Assembly (NCBI GenBank): GCA_002294285.1
Contig: DBFL01000087.1
Span: 6,732-70,731 of the forward strand
Direction of reading: 5' to 3'
Origin: Candidatus Neomicrothrix sp. UBA881
GTDB lineage: Bacteria; Actinomycetota; Acidimicrobiia; Acidimicrobiales; MedAcidi-G1
DNA: 64,000 nt
Below the pieces are notes generated by a model. It made no database searches and was not told the origin of the DNA. It saw only the letters and a list, made by a program, of their open reading frames with translations. This document shows, piece by piece, positions 1 to 7,679 of the stretch. The translations under genes were made by a program, and so were the position numbers. Positions within the stretch are counted from its first letter, which is position 1, and each line of letters opens with the position of its first letter.

Positions 1-986
1 GCGAAAATTCCTTCAGCGAAACCTACGTGCGCTAGCTGTGGGGTGTTAATAACGTCTCCTGCAGCCCAAACTCCTTGTTCTTTTGTTTTTAGTCTCTCAT
101 CAACTTCTATATAACCTTTTTCATCTATTCCTATTTGAGTATTTTGTAGTCCAGCAGAATTACCATTTGGTTGTCGACCGACAGATACGACTACTAAATC
201 AACTTCTAATTGATTTACGTCACCATCTTTAGACCAGCTAAGGGTTGTCTTCTGGCCATCGCTTTCATGCCCTTCAACTTTCACTCCTGTCTGGATGTCT
301 ATTCCCTTTTTTGAGAACGATCTTCTTAATGAAGTTGAGACATCTTTGTCGCATCCTGCAAGTATTTCATCAAGGCTCTCGAGCAAAGTGACTGATGAAC
401 CCAAATCATTTAGCAGTGAAGCAAATTCGCATCCGATGGCACCACCTCCAATTACTGCAACACGATCGGGAATTTGATCAAGAGATAGAAATTCATCACT
501 CGTCACTACAATCTTTCCGTCGATTTCAAATCCTTCAATCGTGCGCGGTGTGGAACCTGTGGCTAGAAGCACATTTTTACCCTGGATGGTTTCAGTTTCA
601 TTATCTTTTTTAATTTCGATTTTTCGCTCGGGTCCTAAAAACCCTTTTCCTGAATAGATGGTGACTTCGCGTCCGACCAGTAAGGAATTAAGTCCGGTGA
701 AAAGTTGATCAATAACTGTTTGTTTTCGATTTTGGCTTATCGAAAGGTCAATCGCAGGCTCTTTAATTGTTTCAATTCCAAAATCCTGTGCTTGACGCAC
801 TGCTCTTAGCACTGAGGCGGTCTCTAGAAGTTCCTTTGCGGGGATGCATCCGACATGAAGGCATGTTCCTCCGATTTTATTTTCTTCTACGAGTGCTACT
901 TTAAGTCCAGCAGCTGAACCGTAAAGAGCCGCTGCATAACCAGCAGGTCCACCCCCAATTACAACTAAATCATAATTTTCTGTCAT
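1..986 (-). CDS. lpdA: Dihydrolipoyl dehydrogenase (E3), 3' end outside window
   Basis: FAD/NAD(P)-dependent disulfide oxidoreductase that reoxidises dihydrolipoamide in 2-oxoacid dehydrogenase and glycine cleavage complexes. The frame is open from the ATG at 986 to the window edge, about 328 codons of the usual 460. Seen: an N-terminal FAD dinucleotide motif VVIGGGPAG (residues 8-16), the redox-active pair in GGTCLHVGCIPAKE (C42 and C47), a central NAD motif VIGGGAIG, and the second FAD motif WAAGD near the visible end. The C-terminal dimerisation domain with the His-Glu pair is beyond the edge. A weak ribosome site (aagaag) lies upstream. The active-site residues are ordinary cysteines, unlike the neighbouring thioredoxin-like gene. 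Mercuric or glutathione reductase are less likely, because the GGTCLHVGCIPAK form is typical of lipoamide dehydrogenase. Confidence 0.93.
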   Translation of the reverse strand, partial: MTENYDLVVIGGGPAGYAAALYGSAAGLKVALVEENKIGGTCLHVGCIPAKELLETASVLRAVRQAQDFGIETIKEPAIDLSISQNRKQTVIDQLFTGLNSLLVGREVTIYSGKGFLGPERKIEIKKDNETETIQGKNVLLATGSTPRTIEGFEIDGKIVVTSDEFLSLDQIPDRVAVIGGGAIGCEFASLLNDLGSSVTLLESLDEILAGCDKDVSTSLRRSFSKKGIDIQTGVKVEGHESDGQKTTLSWSKDGDVNQLEVDLVVVSVGRQPNGNSAGLQNTQIGIDEKGYIEVDERLKTKEQGVWAAGDVINTPQLAHVGFAEGIF

Positions 987-1032
987 ATTTTCACTTCTTA
1001 GTTTTGAATTGTTTCAGTCTTTTTTACTTACT

Positions 1033-1119
1033 TCAAGCTAAAAGCACTTGAATGGCAAATGCAAACAGGATTGCCAAACCACAAAAAAGTGCTGAAATAA
1101 TTAAACGCCTTGTGCTCAC
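1033..1119 (-). CDS. Possible 28-aa single-span membrane peptide
   Basis: A short frame from GTG 1119 to TGA 1033 encodes three basic-flanked residues (STRR) followed by one continuous hydrophobic helix of about 22 residues ending in QVLLA. It lies between lpdA and the divergent thioredoxin-like gene, 46 bases upstream of lpdA on the same strand. The composition (positive N-terminus, then one membrane span) is what a real small membrane protein would show and is unusual for random intergenic sequence. A TACCGT hexamer 8 bases upstream could be a -10 box. No family is recognised. It may instead be fortuitous. Confidence 0.35.
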   Translation of the reverse strand: MSTRRLIISALFCGLAILFAFAIQVLLA

Positions 1120-1140
1120 TTATTTTGACGGTATCCGACG

Positions 1141-1152
1141 TAAAGTTATTCC
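1141..1152 (+). promoter_or_regulatory. Candidate leaderless -10 element
   Basis: TAAAGT (1141-1146) fits the actinobacterial -10 consensus TANNNT and sits six bases before the GTG at 1153. The same spacing recurs before five other starts in this window. The TAA at 1141-1143 is also an in-frame stop, so the CDS cannot start further upstream, which supports GTG 1153. No good -35 was found at 17-18 bases. Confidence 0.4.
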
Positions 1153-1752
1153 GTGCGCGGTTTTTGTTTGACATTTGGTCTATCTCTGGTGATTTTGGGT
1201 TGTTCAAATCCGATTCCAAATGATTCTATGACTTCTGCCAAATCTTCTTCTTCCTCAACGACAGTTCCTCGAGTTGAGACAACTACTACCATTGTGGAAA
1301 TCGTCGTACCACCTGAGCTTGATTTCATTGCAGTAACTACAGAAGGTGAAACGGTTGATGGACGTGAACTTTGGCTAGATGGTGATGAAGCGACTGATAA
1401 TCTTTCGCAAAATGGAAATAGATTTGGCCAGGATGTTCTTTTCTGGTTTTGGGCTCCTAATTGACTTACATGTCGTAGAGAAGCTCCGACGGTCGTTGCA
1501 GCAAATAATTTACTTAAAGTCGTGGGGGTTGGAGCGATTCTAAATCCTGAGCTTGGAAGAAAAAGGGTTTTAGAGTGGGGGTTGAACTTCACTAACATCG
1601 CAGACAGGGGTGAAGTGTGGAGAAAATTTGGTGTTATAAACCAACCAGCTTTTGCTGTAATCACCTCTGAAGGCAATGTTGCAACCCATATGGGGCATCT
1701 AGATCTGGAAGGGATTTTTTCTCTAGTTGACCAAGCTCATTCTGTTTCGTGA
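1153..1752 (+). CDS. Thioredoxin-like lipoprotein, probable selenoprotein (UxxC)
   Basis: One 199-residue protein if the TGA at 1462-1464 is read as selenocysteine (residue 104). GTG 1153 starts a lipoprotein signal peptide with lipobox ILGC, then a Ser/Thr-rich linker, then a TlpA/ResA-like thioredoxin fold. The active site reads WFWAPNULTCRREAP, where TlpA/DsbE proteins have WFWAPWCPTCRREAP. The TGA therefore falls exactly on the nucleophilic Cys, and the resolving C107 is kept. The same frame continues with a beta strand (KVVGVGA), the cis-Pro loop NQPAFAVIT (P165) and a normal C-terminus stopping at TGA 1750. The protein would be anchored outside the cytoplasmic membrane and would reduce or exchange disulfides or peroxides. 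Alternatives are a pseudogene or sequencing error. These are less likely, because there is no other lesion and a second protein in the window shows the same substitution. Confidence 0.85.
1462..1491 (+). promoter_or_regulatory. Sec UGA codon with candidate bacterial SECIS hairpin
   Basis: After the TGA (1462-1464), TGTCG (1471-1475) can pair with CGACG (1487-1491). A 5' side bulge UA follows, then GAG (1478-1480) pairs with CTC (1484-1486) around an AAG loop. A bulged U on the 5' side and an apical loop about 16 bases after UGA resemble the E. coli fdhF-type element. The folding was done by eye and no energy was calculated. Confidence 0.5.
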
Positions 1753-1772
1753 AAGGTTTTCATTTTTGAATC

Positions 1773-3884
1773 TCACGGCATTGGGAATGGTTCTGGCAGA
1801 ACAATCGGGCCGTCTTCAAGAAAAGTAGCGAATTTAATTCTTTTGCTTACTGATAGATCGTTAATCAAATTTGCTTGAAGTTGTCCACGAGAATACGTCC
1901 AGATTTCTTCTCCGATTATTAGCGCACGTTGAATAGAGATCGGAAATTCAGGTTGTTCGCCTAGCGGTGAATCTGGTGAAGAATGTGTTATGCGTCCAAA
2001 TTCCTCTAATCTTTTCTCTCTTACTTTCAACATCACTGCTCCGGCGTCACCATTCATCCAATCCGAAAACGGTAGAACCGCTATTTGCTCGGGCGCCCAC
2101 CACAGAAAAGCACGGTGGTCCCATTCCGCTGAGCTTCTTCCGCCTCCCGGCAACCATGTGTCCAAAGCTCTTGGGTTTTCAAGATTTTCAACATCATAAA
2201 GAGCTACTTTAGTTCCAGTGGTGACACCATCTTCGGTAGCTTCTTGTCCAACTCCCATTACTAGATTTTGTTCTATTGGGTGTAGATAGCCGCTGTATCC
2301 AGTGATTTTTAATTCGCCTTTTACTTTTGGATCTTCAGGAATTGCTAGATCAAGTGTGTAAAAAGGGTCAGTTTGTCGAAAAGTTACGATGTAACCGAGA
2401 TCTTCCAAGAATCTGACTGCGAATATTCTCTCTCCCTTACCCATACCGCCTACTTGTCCAACCTGAGTCATACCTCCTTCTCTTAGAGCTATCACCGTCA
2501 CTTTCGATTCATTCATTTCGTCGAAACCCCATGGTGATCCGCTAGTAGTAGCGACTCTCAGGTGTCCTTCATGTTCTGACATAGCGAATTGGTTGAGTAA
2601 ATGACCTTTAAGATCTATCGATGACCTGTACTCTGTCTTTTCACTCGCTCCCAAAGAGAACTGATGAATAGAAGTCAAATATTGAGGTTCTTCTGACCTC
2701 TGCAGATTTTCTTGATCAAATGAAATCGCCTCTGGGTAGTCGGTTGTTGAAATAAAAAGATTCTCTGGACTTGCGTAAACGTTCTCCCCTTCTGTTAAGA
2801 CAGCTACCGCTTCAGGAGGCTCCATATCGGAATTTAGATCAATGTCTAAAACTGAAAGTGAAGTAAAACCTGAAAATTTTGGAGGATGGGAAACTTTTTC
2901 GCATTGGATCAACTGGCCTTCTTCGACATCTTTACCTTTTGTTTCAAATACATACGAAGGCACCCAGTTAGAGATTGTTGTTTCAACTATCGCTTGCCTA
3001 TTAGCTTTTGTAGCGACTTCTTCTGCTGAAGGACTTTGAGGTGTAACGAAAGGAAGATCAGTAGGAGTTGATGAAACAACTATTCTTGCAATGCCATCTA
3101 CAACTCTGGCACTCACATAACGACCTTCAATCACCATGCTCGCTACTTGCAGCGGTTGTGATGGATCTGTTATATCTACTTCAACAATTGTCGTGCGAGG
3201 TTTCCATCCGTCAATAGGGATTATTTCTGCCATTAACGGGGAGACTGAATACAGGTCAGTCTGTGCCATAACCCAGAGTCTGTTTCCATTGAGAAACATC
3301 TCGCTTCCCCATGAGAGGGCTTCAAGTTGAACTGAACCTATAGGTTCAGACGAAAACGATTTCGGATCAACTATGTGCAAACTATTGTCTTCTAATATGG
3401 CGATTATTTCTCCATTTGTTTTAATGAAATCTGGTTCATCTATCCCTACTTCTTGAACATTCGTTCCAGAAAAATCATTTCCAAGACCTGATGCCATAAG
3501 AGGTTCCGTGTCTGCGAAACTCCTTTCCATCATCGGCATTGGAAAAATTGGCCCCCAGCCGAAACCATCAAGCCCGTATGGTCCCACCCTTTTTAAAGCC
3601 TCATCTTGGAGGTATCTGAGAAGTTCATCACAGGCTGCGAACGGTATTAATCCACTTGTTAGTTCGACTTCCTCTAAATTGATGGTTGCTTTTGTTACTG
3701 TCGTCGAATTTGTTTCGTTTAAGTAACTAGTTGTTGGAGAATAATTTTCTTCTGGAACTAACGGATAGCCGGATGTATTAAGCCCATGCCGATCGTCTGC
3801 ACAGTTAACTGAAAATAAACCCAGCAAAAATAGAATGCTCAAAATTTTCTTATTTTTACTTTGTGTTTTTCTCGTGTTAAGCAC
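1773..3884 (-). CDS. Secreted beta-propeller domain lipoprotein
   Basis: A 703-residue exported protein resembling the 'C-terminal beta-propeller' family distantly related to WD-40 (Beta_propel, COG4880 type). Seen: a basic N-terminus, a hydrophobic signal segment, and a Cys in FSVNC that is an imperfect lipobox, then a Thr-rich linker. The family-typical passage GTNVQEVGIDEPDFIKTNGEIIAIL follows at about residues 135-165, with repeated beta-strand segments such as LWVMAQTDLY, RIVVSS and YIVTFRQTDPFYTLDL. Family members are extracellular and of unknown biochemical function. The 5' end of this gene is the downstream neighbour of leuD: its ATG overlaps the end of leuD by 8 bases, so it is probably cotranscribed with leuADC, although a metabolic link is not obvious. 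The family assignment rests on recalled motif similarity. Confidence 0.8.
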   Translation of the reverse strand: MLNTRKTQSKNKKILSILFLLGLFSVNCADDRHGLNTSGYPLVPEENYSPTTSYLNETNSTTVTKATINLEEVELTSGLIPFAACDELLRYLQDEALKRVGPYGLDGFGWGPIFPMPMMERSFADTEPLMASGLGNDFSGTNVQEVGIDEPDFIKTNGEIIAILEDNSLHIVDPKSFSSEPIGSVQLEALSWGSEMFLNGNRLWVMAQTDLYSVSPLMAEIIPIDGWKPRTTIVEVDITDPSQPLQVASMVIEGRYVSARVVDGIARIVVSSTPTDLPFVTPQSPSAEEVATKANRQAIVETTISNWVPSYVFETKGKDVEEGQLIQCEKVSHPPKFSGFTSLSVLDIDLNSDMEPPEAVAVLTEGENVYASPENLFISTTDYPEAISFDQENLQRSEEPQYLTSIHQFSLGASEKTEYRSSIDLKGHLLNQFAMSEHEGHLRVATTSGSPWGFDEMNESKVTVIALREGGMTQVGQVGGMGKGERIFAVRFLEDLGYIVTFRQTDPFYTLDLAIPEDPKVKGELKITGYSGYLHPIEQNLVMGVGQEATEDGVTTGTKVALYDVENLENPRALDTWLPGGGRSSAEWDHRAFLWWAPEQIAVLPFSDWMNGDAGAVMLKVREKRLEEFGRITHSSPDSPLGEQPEFPISIQRALIIGEEIWTYSRGQLQANLINDLSVSKRIKFATFLEDGPIVLPEPFPMP

Positions 3885-4473
3885 TGATAGAAGGCAACCA
3901 ATCTGGTCTTTGTTGTTGATATTCGTGAATCTCCGATTCGTATTTCATTGTGATTCCAATATCATCGAGACCTTTTAGAAACCTCTCTTGCACTGCGTCT
4001 TCAAGAGGAAAACTGCAAGAGATATTCAAATCAGGAACTTCAAGAACACGTTTTGAAACATCTACAGTAATGACTAATTCAGGATTGCTCTCTACCGATC
4101 TAAGTAGTTCTTCGCCGATTTCGGCTGACACTTGAACTGGAACTAAACCATTTTTCGTGCAGTTGTTTCTAAAAATGTCTGCAAAACGCGGCGAAATTAC
4201 TGCTTTGAATCCGTATTGTTGAATAGCCCAAACAGCGTGTTCTCTAGACGATCCGGTTCCAAAGTTCGCTCCTGCTACGAGGATCGTTGCTTCTGTGAAA
4301 CGTTCATCATTTAGCACAAATGATGGATCGTCTCTCCACTCACTAAATAGTCCTCGATCGAAACCTGTTCTCTCAACTCTTTTAAGCCAGTCACTTGGGA
4401 TTATTTGATCAGTGTCTATATCGGAACGGTTCAATGGTAGAGCTGTGCCGAAAACTATTTCTACTGGTTCCAC
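3877..4473 (-). CDS. leuD: 3-isopropylmalate dehydratase small subunit
   Basis: Swivelling domain of isopropylmalate isomerase, which with LeuC converts 2-isopropylmalate to 3-isopropylmalate in leucine synthesis in the cytoplasm. It is 198 residues long, normal for the bacterial LeuD family. Diagnostic segments are LNRSDIDTDQIIPSDWLKR near the N-terminus and GANFGTGSSREHAVWAI around residues 70-85, followed by VISPRFADIFRNNC. It lies 14 bases downstream of leuC in a leuA-leuC-leuD order and overlaps the following lipoprotein gene by 8 bases. Confidence 0.96.
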   Translation of the reverse strand: MEPVEIVFGTALPLNRSDIDTDQIIPSDWLKRVERTGFDRGLFSEWRDDPSFVLNDERFTEATILVAGANFGTGSSREHAVWAIQQYGFKAVISPRFADIFRNNCTKNGLVPVQVSAEIGEELLRSVESNPELVITVDVSKRVLEVPDLNISCSFPLEDAVQERFLKGLDDIGITMKYESEIHEYQQQRPDWLPSISA

Positions 4474-4487
4474 TATTGTTTCCTTCC

Positions 4488-5894
4488 TTATCCCACTAAA
4501 TCATCTGGTACTGCAAAGGTCCCTGCGATAGCTGTAGCTGCTGCAACAGCTGGTGACACCAAGTGTGTTCTTCCGCCTCGCCCTTGACGGCCCTCAAAGT
4601 TGCGGTTACTTGTACTTGCGCAACGTTCATCTTTTTGGAGTTTGTCTGGGTTCATCGCTAGACACATAGAGCAACCGGGTTCTCTCCAATCGAATCCAGC
4701 CTCTCGGAATATTTCATGCAAACCCTCTGATTCAGCCTGAGCCTTTACAGAACCAGATCCTGGCACTACGAGAGTTCTAACTCCAGATGCAACTTGTTTT
4801 CCTTGAGCAACTTTTGCAGCTTCTCTAAGATCCTCTATACGGCTATTCGTGCAAGATCCAATAAAAACTGTGTTTACCGGAATTTCGGAGATTTTAGTTC
4901 CAGCTGTAATTCCCATATATTCGAGTGCTCTTCTTGCTGACTCTTGTTGCGCGGGTTCCGAGAATTGCTCAGGGTCTGGAATCGAACCATTTATTGGGGC
5001 TACTTGACCAGGGTTCGTTCCCCAAGTCACGTGGGGTGAAATGTTGTTTCCATCTAGAACTACTTCTTGATCAAATTTTGCATCTGTGTCAGAAGCCAAT
5101 AGCTTCCAGTCTTCTACAGCTTTTTCCCACTGGCTTTCATTCGGACTGTATGTCCTTCCCTTTAAGTAGTCAAAAGTTGTTTCGTCTGGTGCAATTAATC
5201 CTGCTTTAGCTCCGGCTTCTATGGACATATTGCAAACTGTCATCCTTCCTTCCATTGAAAGATTCCGTATCACTTCACCTCTGTACTCAATAATTTTTCC
5301 TATTCCACCTCCTGTCCCTAACTCTCCTACGATTGCAAGAATTACATCTTTAGCTGTACTCCCTTCAGGAAGTTTCCCATCAACTGTTACTGCTAGAGTT
5401 CCTGGCTCTGTTTGAGGAAGTGTTTGCGTTGCCAGAACATGTTCAACTTCACTTGTCCCAATTCCGAATGCAAGCGCGCCAAATGCCCCGTGGGTACTTG
5501 TATGACTGTCACCGCAAACAACAGTCATCCCAGGGAGTGTCAGGCCCATTTCTGGTCCTATTACATGAACAATTCCTTGGCCTTCATCACCCATCGAAAA
5601 AAGTCGTATATCAAATTCGGAACAGTTTTTTCTTAAAGTTTCTACTTGTTTGCGGCTGACAGGGTCAGCAATGGGTTTGTCAATATCAGAGGTTGGAACA
5701 TTGTGATCTTCAGTCGCAACTGTTAAATCAGGACGAAGAACTCCTCTGCCTGCTAGTCGTAAACCATCAAAAGCTTGAGGGGAAGTGACTTCATGAACAA
5801 GATGTAAATCTATGAAGAGTAGATCCGAACCTGTTTCATCTCGGTGCACTACGTGACGTTCCCAAACTTTTTGACTAAGTGTTTTTCCTGACAT
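4488..5894 (-). CDS. leuC: 3-isopropylmalate dehydratase large subunit
   Basis: Aconitase-family [4Fe-4S] subunit of isopropylmalate isomerase, 468 residues, full length. The cluster ligands are visible as C in [13 protein letters not shown] and the CxxC of [11 protein letters not shown]. The substrate loop [30 protein letters not shown] is present at about residues 130-160. It follows leuA by 23 bases and precedes leuD, so the three form one transcription unit controlled by the leader at 7533-7634. leuB (isopropylmalate dehydrogenase) is not in this window. Confidence 0.97.
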   Translation of the reverse strand: MSGKTLSQKVWERHVVHRDETGSDLLFIDLHLVHEVTSPQAFDGLRLAGRGVLRPDLTVATEDHNVPTSDIDKPIADPVSRKQVETLRKNCSEFDIRLFSMGDEGQGIVHVIGPEMGLTLPGMTVVCGDSHTSTHGAFGALAFGIGTSEVEHVLATQTLPQTEPGTLAVTVDGKLPEGSTAKDVILAIVGELGTGGGIGKIIEYRGEVIRNLSMEGRMTVCNMSIEAGAKAGLIAPDETTFDYLKGRTYSPNESQWEKAVEDWKLLASDTDAKFDQEVVLDGNNISPHVTWGTNPGQVAPINGSIPDPEQFSEPAQQESARRALEYMGITAGTKISEIPVNTVFIGSCTNSRIEDLREAAKVAQGKQVASGVRTLVVPGSGSVKAQAESEGLHEIFREAGFDWREPGCSMCLAMNPDKLQKDERCASTSNRNFEGRQGRGGRTHLVSPAVAAATAIAGTFAVPDDLVG

Positions 5895-5917
5895 AGAAGT
5901 TTTCCATTCTACCTTTA

Positions 5918-7492
5918 TTAACCGATATGACCCGGACGATCCACCGCTTGCGGGTTTTCGCCAGTATTGCGAACCCGAACTACTTTGTTTAGAGCTGAAA
6001 TAAATGCTCTAGCGGAAGCCTCAACAACATCTGTAGACAAACCTCTACCTGACACTTTTAGTCCGTCCGCACTTTCAAAAGAAAGTGCTACGTCTGCTAA
6101 TGCGTCAACTCCACCGGTCACTGAATTCACGCTGTAATCTGTTAGGCGTCCTTCTATACCTGTAGCTTTTTTTATAGCTGTACAAGCGGCATCAACCATT
6201 CCATCTCCCTCTGATGTTGCATTTATCTGTGCTCCATCAGATTTTAAAATGACCTCCGCAGTGGGAGTATTAGCATTGCCGCCTTTTACATCGAGTGTTA
6301 CTAGCTCATAAGAATTTTCAATTGAACTGCCCACTTCTTCTGCAACGAGGGCTTCCAAATCTGCATCACTGAGTTGAACTTTACGATCTGCTAGCTCTTT
6401 AAAGCGAGCAAAAGCGCCGTTCAATGCGTCCCCCTGTATGTCAAGGCCCATTTTTGAAAGTGCATCTTTGAATGCTGCTCGTCCGGAGTGTTTTCCTAGC
6501 ACTAGTTTGCTGCCGTCCTGGCCTACTACTGAAGGATCCATTATTTCATAAGTCGTTCTTTCATTGAGCACGCCATGTTGATGTATGCCTGACTCATGCG
6601 CGAAGGCATTTCTTCCGACGACAGCTTTGTTGTATTGGACTGGATATCCGGTTAGCCGGCTGACCATCCGACTCGAACGCGCTAATTCTTCTGTTTCAAT
6701 TCCTACTTCAAGATTTGGATATATGTCTGGACGAGTTCGGAGTGTCATTACGATCTCCTCCATAGCAGCATTTCCTGCTCTTTCTCCAATTCCGTTTATT
6801 GTGCATTCGACTTGGCGGGCTCCTGATACAACAGCCGCCAAAGAGTTAGCAACCGCCAAACCGAGGTCATTATGGCAGTGGGTACTGATTATGTAATCTC
6901 CCTTAACTCTTTCTCTTATTGATTTAATCCTGTCAGCCCATTCATGGGGTGTCGCGTACCCAACAGTGTCTGGAATATTTAGTGTTCCTGCTCCGTTATC
7001 AACCGCAGCTTGTAGAACATCACACATGAAATCGAAATCTGACCTAGATGCGTCCTCAGGGCTGAATTCAACATCATCTGTATATTCTCTTGCTCTGCCG
7101 ACTGCAGAGGCGGCCTCAGATAGCACTTGCTCTGGAGTCATTTTTAACTTGTGTTCCATATGAGTTGGGCTCGTAGCTATAAATGTATGAATTCTTCTTT
7201 TTTCTGCGGGTTCTATAGCTTCCCAACAACGATCAATATCTTTATAGCTTGTGCGCGAAAGCCCGCAAATTACTGGTCCGCTTACATTAGATGCTATTGC
7301 GTGGACAGCGTCAAAGTCACCTTGGCTTGCTATGGGAAAACCTGCTTCGATGTAATCGACTCCCAGTCGAGCAAGTTGTCCTGCGATTTCAAGTTTTTCC
7401 CCCACGTCAAGTGAGATGCCGGGTGATTGCTCACCATCTCGCAAAGTAGTGTCAAAAATAACCACTTTTTCCTTAGCAGTTTCATTGCTCAT
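5918..7492 (-). CDS. leuA: 2-isopropylmalate synthase
   Basis: Condenses 2-oxoisovalerate with acetyl-CoA, the committed step of leucine synthesis. Its 524 residues match the bacterial LeuA type 1 family. Seen: the HMGL-like TIM barrel with [13 protein letters not shown] at residues 16-28, the metal and catalytic segment [25 protein letters not shown], and [13 protein letters not shown]-terminal LeuA_dimer regulatory domain (residues about 385-515) would bind leucine for feedback inhibition. A citramalate synthase is possible but less likely beside leuCD. The gene is preceded by a peptide-coding leader with four leucine codons and a terminator, so it is probably controlled by attenuation as well as allostery. 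Confidence 0.96.
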   Translation of the reverse strand: MSNETAKEKVVIFDTTLRDGEQSPGISLDVGEKLEIAGQLARLGVDYIEAGFPIASQGDFDAVHAIASNVSGPVICGLSRTSYKDIDRCWEAIEPAEKRRIHTFIATSPTHMEHKLKMTPEQVLSEAASAVGRAREYTDDVEFSPEDASRSDFDFMCDVLQAAVDNGAGTLNIPDTVGYATPHEWADRIKSIRERVKGDYIISTHCHNDLGLAVANSLAAVVSGARQVECTINGIGERAGNAAMEEIVMTLRTRPDIYPNLEVGIETEELARSSRMVSRLTGYPVQYNKAVVGRNAFAHESGIHQHGVLNERTTYEIMDPSVVGQDGSKLVLGKHSGRAAFKDALSKMGLDIQGDALNGAFARFKELADRKVQLSDADLEALVAEEVGSSIENSYELVTLDVKGGNANTPTAEVILKSDGAQINATSEGDGMVDAACTAIKKATGIEGRLTDYSVNSVTGGVDALADVALSFESADGLKVSGRGLSTDVVEASARAFISALNKVVRVRNTGENPQAVDRPGHIG

Positions 7493-7532
7493 TTCTGTTC
7501 TCCATTGTTTATCTTGCTGTTGCCTAAAAAGT

Positions 7533-7563
7533 AAAAAACCTCCCGGCCTTTGGCTCAGGAGGT
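7533..7563 (-). terminator. leu attenuator terminator hairpin
   Basis: On the minus strand ACCTCC (7563-7558) pairs with GGAGGT (7543-7538), with an inner GCC/GGC pairing around AAA. A run of T residues follows immediately (7537-7533). This is a complete intrinsic terminator lying 30 bases after the leucine-codon leader ORF and about 40 bases before leuA, the arrangement expected for transcription attenuation. Confidence 0.8.
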
Positions 7564-7592
7564 GGGACGAACGCGTCTATGTGACGTCCGTC

Positions 7593-7634
7593 CTACATAA
7601 GCAATAGAAGGTTCTTCGTCTCCATAACTTCCAT
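7593..7634 (-). CDS. leuL: leu operon leader peptide
   Basis: A 13-codon frame (ATG 7634 to TAG 7593) encodes MEVMETKNLLLLM, with four consecutive leucine codons (CTT CTA TTG CTT, including rarer ones) just before the stop. It sits 101 bases upstream of leuA and ahead of an intrinsic terminator. By analogy with leu leaders in other bacteria, ribosome stalling at the Leu codons when charged tRNA-Leu is scarce would prevent the terminator from forming. GGACG at 7593-7589 can pair with CGTCC at 7569-7565 as a pause or alternative stem. A hexamer AATAAT seven bases upstream of the ATG may be the -10 box. Confidence 0.75.
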   Translation of the reverse strand: MEVMETKNLLLLM

Positions 7635-7679
7635 TCTAATCATTATTGTCTGAAGGTAAGCAAACTTTTTTATTTTGGT

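Noticed and set aside
1462-1464. Reading the TGA as a nonsense mutation or pseudogene
   Set aside because: No frameshift or second lesion is present, and the TGA aligns exactly with the catalytic Cys. An equivalent case occurs at 31543-31545.
1146-1676. 176-aa open frame on the minus strand antisense to the thioredoxin-like gene
   Set aside because: Low-complexity Ser/Thr/Val-rich sequence with no family likeness. It exists because of codon bias on the opposite strand, and the plus-strand frame has a full thioredoxin fold.
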